The notes under the pieces were generated by a model. That model saw only the letters and a program-made list of their open reading frames with translations. It had not been told where the DNA came from and did not search any database. This document shows positions 54,605-64,000 of a stretch of DNA of 64,000 bases, piece after piece. The position numbers were made by a program, and so were the translations under genes. The DNA is taken from NCBI RefSeq assembly GCF_024868665.1, contig NC_079901.1:2402411-2466410 (forward strand), written 5' to 3'. Source of the DNA: Triplophysa rosa. Taxonomy: Eukaryota > Chordata > Actinopteri > Cypriniformes > Nemacheilidae. The first letter of the stretch is position 1; every line of letters begins with the position of its first letter.

Positions 54605-56620
54605 TTCTTCAGAGCCTACGCATCTGATGAGCTTCTCTACGATCTTGGTGATCATTCTTTCTGCTGGAATCTACGACGTGGACAGCGGACGGTCCCTTCC
54701 TGCAGTGACTCTCCCCTGGGCGTCTCGGCAGTTCCGGAGGTGTTCGAGCAAATTTCCTTTTCTAAAAGAGCAAATTTCTCCAGCGTGGCTTGTCCCGCTG
54801 TTCTCATGGGTGCAACACACTCATCGAGGAGGGGGACGGACACAATGCCTGCTTCCAGTACGCTGGGGCAGACGTTGTGGATACGTCCTGCCCGCACTGC
54901 GGGCGGTGACGATTCAGACGTTGCGTCACAGGTGGCTGTGTTCCCACGGGACTCAGCCACCACCTCGTTTGCTCCCCGTTCCGTGGCGGCAGGACTACGG
55001 CCCTGCCGTCCGCTATGGCAAGCAGCGAGGGTGATATGAGGATTACTGTGAGCGATAATCCGCCAGCCACGGCTCACGGACCGTTCACACCTCGTTTCGC
55101 TTGTCTGACCGTTCCCCAAAAAAGACGGTCCGCCGTCTTATTCCTCAATCACGTATTCGGACACGATGCGTGATGATGAGAGGTCTCTTGCAGCATCGGG
55201 GGGTGACGTACTGCCATCCGACTCCGACGATTCTTCGGGCTCCCTCCCTCGGGGGGTCGAGCCCAGGAAAAAGCGGATGTCGAGATGTCGGCCATGCTTT
55301 CCCGGGCCGCCGTGAGTGTTGGGTTGCAGTGCCCGCACTGCCTCTCCCGGCGTTCGCGGCTGGCTACATGGCACCTCGGGTTTGAGCGCGGCTCCAAGCC
55401 GCGCCCGCCCCCAGTGCCGTGTTTACCGGAAGTGCATGAGGAACTTTGTAAGACCTGGAACGCCCCTTCCGGCACGTTTCACGTCAAACAAAGTTCTGTC
55501 ACCCTCTCTTCCCTCGAGGTTGAGACAGCTGGAGGATGCGTCGGTGTCCCCCAGGTGGAGTTTGCCGCCGCGGTGCACTCGTGCCCGTAGGTGGCGGCCA
55601 CTTGGGGGGGCTCGACCTAGACTCCCGTCCAAAGCATGTGGTGTCTCGGCATCTCTGGTGTCGAGAGCTTACATTGCGGCGGACCAAGCTGCCTCCTCTC
55701 TCCACGCTATGGCTCCTGCCAGGCCAGGGCGTTGAGAGAGCTCCACGAGGGTAAGACCGACCCAGCGCTTATGCAGGAACTCCGCGCCGTCACCGACCTC
55801 GCTCTACGGGCGACCAAGGTGACCGCGGGGGCCCTGGGTCGGACGATGTCCACACTTGTGGTCCATGAGGAACTCCTCTGGCCGATACTTGCGCAGATGA
55901 GTAACACTGAGAAGGTCCGCTTTCTCGACTTACCCGTCTCGCAAGGGGGGGCTGGTTGGTGTTACTGTGGAGGGTTCTCGACAGTAAAAAGCAGTCCTCC
56001 ATGCCGCAACTCGGCCGCCTCGGCCGTCGAGTCCCGTGCACTGTCTGCTTCCCAGCAGCCCTGGTCCTCTTCAACGCCCTCCAGTGACCTGGAGGAGACA
56101 GCGAAGAGGAGACCATCGCCCCATAAGCAGCCGCGGGCAGCGGCTGTCATGGGATCACCTCAGGGGGATCGAGGCTACCATTGGGCCCGACCCCAGCCAC
56201 AGCACTGGTAGGTCAGATAGGGATGGTTCCTGCCTCGTCTCTCCATCTGCTGGCCCCCTCTGGGGGGCTGGTGCCCACTTACTCTCAAAAAGGAGAGTTT
56301 CCTCTCTCTCTGGGTTACCTCAGCCGCTCTCACCCTCTGCACGACGGTGAACGGCAAACTCGACATTGCGTCATGGCAAAGCGCAATGTCGAGTATAAAC
56401 ACCAGCCCTCAGCACTCTCAGTCAGACAGTGCGTTGAGCTGCGCAGTCGCCAGGCAGGAAATATGGCAGAGTCGATCTCCTCCCCGGGGGGCCTCCCCCG
56501 GCAAGGAATCCGTACTGCTAGCCATCGAACCACCCTCCGCAGGGGCGATGAAGCAGAACAACCTCTAGACCCCCTGTCACAGTTCTGGGAGCCCCCAGAC
56601 TGTCAGGCTGGCTGAGGAAG
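54605..56620 (+). pseudogene. DIRS gag-like region, broken
   Basis: GC-rich DNA with overlapping open segments in several frames. Order and position indicate the first DIRS ORF. Pieces such as ALRELHEGKTDPALMQELRA followed by TDLALRATKVTAGALGRTMS (about 55730-55855) look like the conserved helical part of DIRS gag. No continuous frame survives. Confidence 0.6.
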
Positions 56621-58350
56621 ACGATCCGTCTCGGCTACGCGATTCAGTTCGCTACACATCCGCCCAAGTTCCGGGACGTCCTTTTACCTCAGGCAGAGGC
56701 AGGGATGCCCCCGTACTTCGGGCGGAGGTCGCCTCCCTTCTGGTGAAGGGAGCGATCGAGCCCGTCCCATTGGCCGAGGTGTTCAGCGGGTTTACAGCCC
56801 GTACTTCATTGTCCCTAAGAAAGGCGGAGGGTTGCGCCCTATCTTAGATTTGCGTGTTCTGAACAGGCACCTACACTAGCTGCCTTTCAGGATGGTCACG
56901 CAGAAGCGCATCCTGGCGTCCGTCAGGCGTCAGGACTGGTTCGTGGCAATCGACCTAGGATGCGTACTTCATGTCTCGATCCTCCCTCGACATCGGCCGT
57001 TCCGACGGTTCGCGCTCTAGGGACGGGCATATCAGTACAGGGTCCTCCCCTTCGGTCTGTCCCTGTCTCCACTAGTCTTTACGAAGGTCGTGGAAGCTGC
57101 CCTCCTTCCCCGTTGGGAAGGAGGTGTACGGTTACTAACTATCTCGACGACTGGCTCAAGTTTGGGCACTCTCTCGAGATCTGTGGTGTACACACAGGGA
57201 CCTGGTGCTCCGGCACCTAGATCGGTGGGGCCACAGGTCAACTGAGATAAGAGCAAGCTCTCCCCGGGCAGAGCATCCTCTTTCTCGGTATGGAACTCGA
57301 CTCTGTCCTCACGAGCGGCCCCGCTCACCCCCAGGGGGGGGCGCGAGGACTAGCTCGCCCGGTCAGTGTTGAACTGCCTGAGATCAGACAGTCAGCGGTC
57401 CCCCTGTAACAAGAGGCTCCTGGGATTCATGGCATCCTCGGCGGGGGTGGGCCCCCCTCGGGTCGATGCATATACGACCGCTCCAACACTGGCGGCAGAG
57501 TCAAGTTCCTTGGAGAGCGTGGCACACCGGCAGCAGGCGTTGGTCACACGCTTTTCTGCCGACACACCCTAAGGGGTGCCGTGTGCAACGGGCAAGCAGT
57601 GTCGGGGCGGTGGACGGGCCCCCGCCTGCGTTGGCATTCAACTGCCTAGAGTTGTGGGTTGTGCTACTTGCATTGAGGGACTTCCTCTCGTGCAGGGAAG
57701 CACGTGCTGGTCCGGTCGGACAGCACAGCTGCTGTGGCGTATTCTTCACTCACAGCAGCTAACATGACTCGCCCGACGCCTCCTCCTCTGGAGTCAGCAG
57801 GTGATCAGCTCCCTGCGAGCCACACACATCCCAGGCGTCCTGAACCAGACAGCCGATGTGCTCTCTCGTCAGTTGACGCCTTGCGGAGAGTGGCGACTCC
57901 CTCCCCGCGCAGCCGGCTCATTTGGGGGCAGTTTGGCCAGGCACAGGTGGTCCTGTTGCCTCCCCGAACTCCTCCCATTGTCCGCTTGGGTACTCCCTGT
58001 CCGAGGTACCCTCGGCACGGATGCCCTTGCGCACAGCTGGCCGCGGGACAAGCGGAAGTACGCTTCCCCCCAGTGAGCCTCATTGCACAGGGCCTGTGCA
58101 AGGCCAGGGAAGAGGAGCATCAAGTGGTACTAGTTACGCCCCTTCGGCCTAACCAGGACTTGGTTCTCGGAGCTGAGGCTCTGACAACAACTCCCCCCTG
58201 GCCGCTCCCCCTGGCGAACAGCTTCCCCAGGGGAAGGGGCACGTTACGGCATCCCAGGCAAAACCTGGTCTCCATGTCTGGACGGGACGAGGAGATCCTG
58301 AGTGACCCACCCCCAGTCCGGTTGGGACGTCACTCAGGCTAAGGGCTTCG
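56620..58350 (+). pseudogene. DIRS reverse transcriptase / RNase H region, broken
   Basis: Recognisable in shifting frames: IRLGYAIQFATHPPKF (about 56625-56670), a VPKKGGGLRP-like stretch (about 56812-56850), TNYLDDWLKF with the YLDD-type catalytic box (about 57130-57160), LELWVVLLALRDFLSC and LVRSDSTAAVAY (RNase H Asp, about 57700-57735), then ATHIPGVLNQTADVLSRQLT and LGTDALAHSWP with RKYASP. The order fits DIRS1 RT-RNase H. At least six frame changes are needed. Confidence 0.85.
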
Positions 58351-58539
58351 GCCACTGGGCGGCTATACGCCCATAGGTGGCGCCTCTTCTCGTCCTGGTG
58401 CTCTTCTCACCGAGAAGACCCGCGGAGTTGCTCGGTCGGGTACGAGCTGTCCCGTCCTCAAGAGAGCGGGGGAGTAACCTCTCCCCCTCCACACTGGGAA
58501 TGTATGTAGCCGCTACGGCCGCTCATCATGACCCAAGTG

Positions 58540-59215
58540 CTGGGTAGCCTCTGGGACAGCACGGCCTGGTCATTAGGTTCCTAAGGGGCGCGAGAGGGTG
58601 ACCACCTTTCCGCGCTCCGTACCCTCTTGCGACCTAGGTGGCGGGCCTCAAGAGGCCCCGCTCCCTTCGAGCCTCTCGGGGTTACCGCTCTTTCTCAGTC
58701 TTGATAAAGACGGTGTTCCGCATTGCGCTCACCTCCAAGAGGGTAGGGGATCTACAAGCACTCTCCGTGTCCGCAGATTGCCTAGAACTCGGGGCCGGGA
58801 TTCTCACGTTATCTTGAGACCCCGCCCCGGCTACGTGCCCAAGGTTCCCACCACTCTCCCGAGAGACCAGGTGGTGAACCTGCAGGCGCTCCCCACCGGG
58901 GAGGAAGACCCAACCTATCCGTGTTGTGTCCAGTACGCGCACGGCGCCTCTACTTGGACCGCACGCAGAGCCCAGAAGCTCTGAGCAGCTCTTTGTCTGT
59001 TTCGGAGGTCAGCAGAAGGGAGGGCTGTCTCCAAACAGAGGCTGGCGCACTGGATCGTGGATGCCCTCGTTAGGGCATACCGATCTCTATTCGCCCCTGC
59101 CCGTTGGGAGTGAGGCACACCCCTCATGGGCACTGGCTCAGGGCGCCTCTCTGGCAGACATCTGCAGAGCTGCGGGTTGGGCTACGCCCAACAACTCCGT
59201 GAGGTTCTAATACCT
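58540..59215 (+). pseudogene. DIRS tyrosine recombinase region, broken
   Basis: Segments resembling the DIRS recombinase: a Lys-Arg-Val-x-Asp-x-x-Ala-type start is eroded (about 58700-58760), then LCPVRARRLYLDRTQSPEAL in one frame (about 58920-58980), and SWALAQGASLADICRAAGWA ending SVRF (about 59125-59208). The catalytic HxTR box that should precede SWAL is not intact, and the terminal Tyr region is cut by a stop. Inactive. Confidence 0.7.
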
Positions 59216-59966
59216 ACGCGCGGAACCGGTGTCAGCCCGCATCCTGGCAAGGTGTGGGACCGGCAGCCGGTAGGGCATACGCCTGCGGAAGCCCTTCCCC
59301 CTCCGGGGGGAGCAGTGGCGATCCCGCCTCACTTCTTTCCCCTCGGGTAAAGAACAGGCATTCCATCCATCACTAAGCACCCTTCCAGGGGACAGGCTGG
59401 GCAGAGCAGCCCTGCCCCCTTAGGCCGGGGAACAGTTGAGTTATCTCCCACATAGCTCTAACCGGACCTAGTGCTCCAGACGTGGTAACCCCCCCTCCGT
59501 GGGCTGTTCCGTCTGATGTATCCTCATGAATGGTTCCCACCTTGGCAACCCATGACCTCCCCAGGTGGACTCCCACCTTGCGGTTAACTCCTGCAGTCCG
59601 CACATTCCTCCCATGAGTTCTCCCCTGATGGTGAGACCATGTGGTGTCTCCACTAATTCCTCCCTACGGTAGGTAGTGGCCTCTGCAGCGTTTTTCCCCC
59701 AGGGGGAATAATGCTTACCCAGTGGCCCGTACGGTGCCGGGCGGCTTCTCGCCATTTAGAGAATTAGGCCTCCGCCCGTGACGGCCGGCGTTAGGGGGCT
59801 TCCCAACTTTTTGTGGAAAGCTCTGGGTCCCCCTTCCTCTCCACTGGAAGGTCATAATTTCGCGCTAGCGTGTTCGTCTGACTCGCCCAGGCCAGTCAAC
59901 GTCGCTCCGCAGAGATTGTGACGCGGCTCAGTGCTGTGGCGTTTTCCATAGGAACCCCATTCTGTC

Positions 59967-60055
59967 GGTTCGACACAACGTCGAGAGACCGACAGAAAGG
60001 GAACGTCTTGGTTACGGATGTAACCTCCCTGATGGAGGGAACGAGACGTTGTGTC
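59967..60055. repeat. DIRS internal complementary region
   Basis: GAGAGACCGACAGAAAGGGAAC (59981-60002) is the reverse complement of the left terminus, and GTCTTGGTTACGGATGTAACC (from about 60005) that of the right terminus. The two overlap in AAC. This is the template that DIRS elements are thought to use to complete circular DNA. Confidence 0.92.
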
Positions 60056-60122
60056 CCTCATGCCACAACACTGGCCGCCCACCCCAGCGGTCGGGGGAGG
60101 ATGCTTTAGGCTCCTCAGACCA

Positions 60123-60290
60123 AAGGTGAATGAATGAGCACGCCGGCTTCCCTCTTATACCAGGACATCCGGGGAGGAGCCCGGCATGCAAATTTCATTC
60201 GCCAATTTTCATTGGCCTTTTCTAAATACTCAGAAGATGATAGGTTCTCAAGACAAACCCCATTCTGTCGGTTCGACACAACGTCTCTTT
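60123..60290. repeat. DIRS right inverted terminal repeat
   Basis: Inverse of 54439-54603. It is followed by a unique right terminus (60291-60333) with ACGTCTCTTTCCCTCCATCA that is represented only in the internal complementary region. Confidence 0.92.
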
Positions 60291-60416
60291 CCCTCCATCA
60301 GGGAACCGAGGTTACATCCGTAACCAAGACGTTTACATATTTTTGTCTGTGAAACGAATGACATTCTTTTTATTTAAGCATATACTTAAGCCTTAAACCT
60401 TTCACTCAATCTTTGC

Positions 60417-60444
60417 TTTATATATATATATATATATATATACA
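60417..60444. repeat. AT microsatellite
   Basis: (TA)n of about 13 units just left of the solo LTR. Confidence 0.93.
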
Positions 60445-60450
60445 GTATAT

Positions 60451-61233
60451 TGTCATGACAGAGAAACAAGGCGACCCAGATGCGGTGAGAATCCAAAGTA
60501 GTTTATTAAATAACAGGCAACAAAAGGTAGATAACAACCCCAACCGCGGACGTGCTGTCCGCGGTGGTAAGAACTTGTGTCCCCAATAGGACGACCGCGG
60601 CGACTCGGGCTGAGGATAGGTCTCCGACACTGAGACGGGGAGGGAAGTATCTCGGGACCTCACTCGACCCGGGACCCGTGCTGAGAACCTGGCGGATGAA
60701 GACGACCAGATGAGGATTCAGAGCTCCGTCTGCGGAAAGCTGCCTGCCGTGGGTAGAGGTGGTGCATTCCAGTGAGAGCTGCCGGGACACGGGACAAAAA
60801 ACGAGACAACAGAGGAGAGGAAGACTTAACTTGACCAGGCGAGAAGAAAACCAAGACTATGACAAGACTAAGGAAAAAACTTCTACAGACGAGCCGCAGC
60901 TACGTCTGGGGCAGTCTGAAACTATAGCTACTACAAGCAACGATCAGACAACAGACAAGATACACAGAGAAAATATAAGGGGGAAAATAACGAGATGGAA
61001 AGGGTTGGCAGGTGTGGAGTAATTACGGGAACGAGTGCTTAATGAGTAACGTGACAGCAGGCGTGTAGGTGTGGAGTGGAAAATCACCAGTGCAGGAAAG
61101 CCTAAGGAGACACGAGGGCGGGGTGAAATACGCAGACACCGAGCACGCAGTCAGCCAGCGGCTCACCACGTGCTCGACAATAACAACACAACCCACGTGC
61201 AGATGAAACCCCAACCCGACCAAGACCGTAACA
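60451..61233. mobile_element. Solo LTR with 6-bp duplication GTATAT
   Basis: 783 bp from TGTCATGACAGAG to CCGTAACA, flanked by GTATAT at 60445-60450 and 61234-61239. The GACCCAGATGCGGTGAGAATC start places it in a different LTR family from elements A and B. No internal coding sequence is left, consistent with LTR-LTR recombination. Confidence 0.85.
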
Positions 61234-61249
61234 GTATATATAATAGTTT

Positions 61250-61530
61250 TTTGGTTGCACAAAAAGAAACAAATCTCATCATTTATTCACTCTCATGTTG
61301 TTCAAAATCTGTCTATTACTCTTTCGTTTGTAAAACACAAAATAATATATTTTGAGAAATGTCTCGTTGGTTTTGTGGTTATTCAATGGACGTCAGTGGT
61401 ACCAATATTGGTTGGTCATCAGTGTTCTTCAAAATCTCTTCTTATGTGTTCTGTAGTTCTGAAGTCGTAGGGTTTGGTACGGCAGGAGGGTGAGTAAATT
61501 CTAAAAAAGTTGGGTGTACTATCCCCTAAA
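61250..61530. repeat. Dispersed fish MITE-like repeat
   Basis: Contains CTCTCATGTTGTTCAAAATC, GGAGGGTGAGTAAAT and GTGTACTATCCCCTAAAT, the familiar end of a widespread cyprinid non-coding repeat related to 27950-28136. The left end is unclear. Confidence 0.55.
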
Positions 61531-62019
61531 TCCAAGGCCATTTAAATTCTTATGAATTCAATGCTGTCAAATCTCTTTAATGTCTTTATGACGTAGCTGT
61601 ATGAACACTCCTCCATTAGTTTTGGGCTTCAAGTGACAACTGCAGGGTATAGTTATCTCGTCTACCAGTGCACTGAATTAATGGTTAAGCTTGACTTTTT
61701 CAGAGCTTTTTGTAACTATGTGTTGTGTAATTGGTGTATATGCTAGGCAACTTTGTCGGCATGCTTGAAATGGCCCAATGCAAATATTTGTGAAGGGTTC
61801 TGTGCAATGTATAAGAACAGATGTGCAATAACGGCCTTTATGATAACCTACTCAACAGACAGTCCAGAAACTCACAAGCAGTACTTTCGAACATGTCTGC
61901 AAGATGAACAGCCTAGGTTGGAGTGTGTGTGCAGGATTACGGTGAAGTATAGTGAGCTGCGTAGGCAAAGAGCTCTGCCGAATGTTCAGTGGAGGATATG
62001 TTTATATTAGTTTGTGATT

Positions 62020-62390
62020 AACACCGTCCAGGTGCTCTTCTGGCCACAGCGGCCGCTTCTGCTTCAGGCACTAACATGTTCTCTCTGTGGCTGTCTGTAC
62101 TCATCTATATTTACAGAACAGCCTGAGCCAACACGCTGAACTGTTGACCACCATTTATTCTGAGAACGTCTCATAAATGGTTCCTCTCCTCTGAAGCAGC
62201 AAAGCAGCAGACCAGCAGAATACTGTAAACAGCGTCCTGTGACGGTCCTGAGTTTTTATTAACCCTATCTCCCCCAGTCTAGACAGGAAGGCCCCACACT
62301 GCCGCAAACAACCACCACTACTGTCAGCTCTGTCAGTTCGCAGGTGCGTGTGCGATTCAATTCCAACCGTGTGTATATTCCTGCTTCTGA
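62020..62390. promoter_or_regulatory. Possible conserved non-coding block
   Basis: Non-repetitive, GC-balanced DNA between repeats, with CCTGAGTTTTTATTAACC (posterior Hox-like TTTTATTAA) and CCATTTATTCTGAGAACG. No reading frame with splice sites. Suggestive only. Confidence 0.2.
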
Positions 62391-62706
62391 AATTACCTAC
62401 TTCCATACTATATTGTATAGTATATCAGAAAATCAGAGTCATGAAAAGTATGTCCGAAATCTCAGTAGTCAATAAACACTAGGCAATAAATACCTGGATG
62501 GCTTACTGCTTCCGCCGAGATTTCTGAGTGTGCATTGGAGGGAGACTTTTCTATCCTATGATGCCACAGGAGCTTAGGAGCCTCCAAATTCAAAAGTTAA
62601 TGAACTAAAAATAGCGGAAAACTGTAAAGTGAGCGTTTTTTTTTTCAAGTTTAAATACCAATAAATATATTCATGGTGGTTAAGTTGTGCTGGTTTACAA
62701 CACCTA

Positions 62707-63444
62707 AAGCCAAGTTCACATTACACATTACAACTTTAAACGTCGGCCGATCGCGGAGTCATTCAGACTACATGACTTGCTCTCTGTTAAGTTTGGAGTC
62801 TTTAAGTTGTTAATGTGTTCACACTACGTGACACTACGTAAATGATCTGCAACAGAAGGTGACACACTACACGAGCTGTGAACAATTCTGTCACCCAGTG
62901 ACTCAATCCGGTCCCCAAACCACGTTTTGTCACGAAAACACGCGAGAAGTGGAACGTAAAATGACACGAAAAATATGCGAAACATACAATTGTTTATGTG
63001 AAAATGGACGTCGGAAAAAAATATGCGCTTCAAGCTGTTTGCTTGATGATCTGCTCGGAAAAACCTAGAAAAAGGAAAAAACAAATGATATGGGTGAAAG
63101 AATGGATCAGCATACAGGGGGGAAGTTCCGGTGACCTCAACCCATGGCTTGCTGTCATTGGCTGTGGCTCGTCGCGTCACTTGACATCACATGATGTCGA
63201 GTTTGACGACAGCTCCAGATATTTATCATTCTAGATATTTGCTGGCGTCTGCGAGGCATCAGCGATGCATCAGTGAGCCTCTTTGATGAGTCATTTACTA
63301 GTTCACACATAATGATAGGCGAGCGCTGATCGCACGTTAATCGCATGCTGTTTTGCCCCCGATCACAACCCGACCTGTCAGGAAGCTCAACGACTTGCAA
63401 ATCGGGCTTAAATCGGGTTTAAAATCACGTAGTGTGAACTTGCC
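62707..63444. mobile_element. Non-autonomous DNA element with AAGTTCACA(T/C)TAC ends
   Basis: The left AAGCCAAGTTCACATTACAC and right GTAGTGTGAACTTGCC are imperfect inverted repeats, with subterminal AACTTTAAACG and GGTTTAAAATCACG also related. The interior holds no transposase. Confidence 0.6.
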
Positions 63445-63589
63445 ATATTATTTTTGCGGCAAATGTTAATATATGTCATAGGTCAAAGAGCATACGGGTC
63501 ACATGACCATACAAACTTTCTGGATGTAGTATGTCCAGAATGTATTCATACTGCACCCATAGAACAGTGGATAAGTAGCTACTTTATCA

Positions 63590-64000
63590 ATTCAATTCAA
63601 TTCAATTTTATTTATATAGCGCTTTTCACAATGTGCATTGTTCCAAAGCAGCTTTACAGGAGCAAATAAGAAAAACACAGAAAGGTAAAACACAGCACAG
63701 TGCATGGTGTTTATAGACCAAGCAAGATCATTCTAATAAATAATATCTAATAAATAAATGAATAAATAAATAAATAAATAAATGCAGTCTCCCGGTGAGC
63801 ATGCCAACACTGCACTGCTGTGGCGAGGAACCCAAACTCCAATGATGAATAAATGGAGAAAAAAAAAACCTCTGGAGAAACCAGGCTCAGCCGGGATGGC
63901 CAGATCTCCTCTGACGTGTCATAGCTGCACTCAGTGACCCCGACCAAAGCCACCGAGCAACGTCCAAGAAGAACAGGGAGAGCCCACGAGCCACGACCCA
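63590..64000 (-). mobile_element. LINE 3' end, runs off right edge
   Basis: On the minus strand it ends AAGCGCTATATAAATAAAAT then (TTGAA)n. It contains TTTGGGTTCCTCGCCAC, also present in the LINE at 45733-46969, so it is the same or a sister L2/CR1-like family. An (AAAT)n tract occurs at about 63748-63784. The coding part would lie beyond 64000. Confidence 0.7.

Larger units (their letters stand above)
54417..60333 (+). mobile_element. DIRS1-like tyrosine-recombinase retrotransposon, degraded
   Basis: The boundaries are defined by the internal complementary region at 59967-60055, which contains the reverse complement of both termini joined at a shared AAC. The left end therefore begins GTTCCCTTTC and the right end finishes CCAAGACGTT. 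Inverted terminal repeats are 54439-54603 and about 60123-60290. The coding strand is plus, with gag-like, RT/RNase H and tyrosine recombinase regions in DIRS order, all broken by many frameshifts and stops. There is no target duplication, as expected for recombinase-mediated insertion. High GC relative to the surroundings. Confidence 0.93.

Noticed and set aside
54600..59760. Many 60-190-codon frames on both strands of the GC-rich DIRS block
   Set aside because: High GC gives open frames in all six frames. Only the plus-strand segments matching DIRS gag, RT/RNase H and recombinase order were kept.
61753..62010. 85-codon plus-strand frame
   Set aside because: No recognisable motif or splice context and typical of chance frames in this DNA.

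Overview
This window looks like a piece of a teleost fish genome, most likely a cyprinid (carp, minnow or zebrafish relatives). The evidence is AT-rich intergenic DNA, very dense and nested transposons, long CT and CA microsatellites, tRNA-derived SINE bodies with a TAAGTCGC-type tail, LINE 3' ends with TTGAG-type tails, BEL/Pao and DIRS1 retrotransposons, and hAT-like MITEs. There is no prokaryotic gene organisation. No complete intact host protein-coding gene can be demonstrated. Most open frames are retroelement relics or open repeats.

Layout. 1-2.2 kb: a minisatellite, then a candidate minus-strand spliced gene with four exons, all with GTAAGT donors, running off the left edge. 2.5-4.4 kb: a hAT-like element (ends resemble CAGNGGTGTAAAG) with a TA-flanked inverted-repeat element nested inside it. 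5.5-9 kb: tandem repeats (138-bp and about 360-bp units) interrupted by a hAT element with a near-perfect 8-bp duplication. 9.6-13.9 kb: a GGGGGTATTCCAGAAAGC-ended DNA transposon split by a 2.4-kb LTR element that encodes only Gag-like and proline-rich sequence (element A). 14.4-17.7 kb: a hAT remnant, a fossil of a proline-rich retroelement, a LINE 3' end and a SINE. 17.7-31.5 kb: gene-poor DNA with a 300-bp CT tract, several MITEs and possible conserved regulatory blocks. 31.6-50.4 kb: the centrepiece, described below. 50.4-54.4 kb: triple-nested MITEs and solo LTRs. 54.4-60.3 kb: a DIRS1-like tyrosine-recombinase retrotransposon whose internal complementary region is clearly visible. 60.4-64 kb: a solo LTR, MITEs and a LINE 3' end.

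The most interesting object is an 18.8-kb unit (31580-50407) bounded by about 580-bp inverted repeats that I judge roughly 98% identical by eye. Inside are two degraded genes arranged head to head with 187 bp between their start codons. On the minus strand is a four-exon CCDC106-like gene (coiled coil, Ser-rich, Lys-rich, C-terminal GVDRNTV domain). On the plus strand is a four-exon ISXO2/IS1595-like (Merlin-type) DDE transposase. Each gene ends just before an inverted repeat, and each repeat supplies an AATAAA plus GT-rich polyadenylation-type signal. I infer a two-gene Merlin-like transposon in which a CCDC106-like protein is an accessory factor. This copy is dead and has been filled by later insertions: a BEL/Pao retrotransposon (35817-43443), a second gag-only LTR element (B, 33078-35659), a LINE inserted exactly at a splice donor (45733-46969) and a MITE in a transposase intron.

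Elements A and B appear to be related gag-only LTR retrotransposons comparable in layout to plant TR-GAG elements: LTR, Gag CA-like segment, basic motif, an in-frame GC-rich minisatellite, hairpin, polypurine tract, LTR. They must depend on enzymes supplied by other elements. All family assignments rest on motif recognition by eye. No database search was possible.
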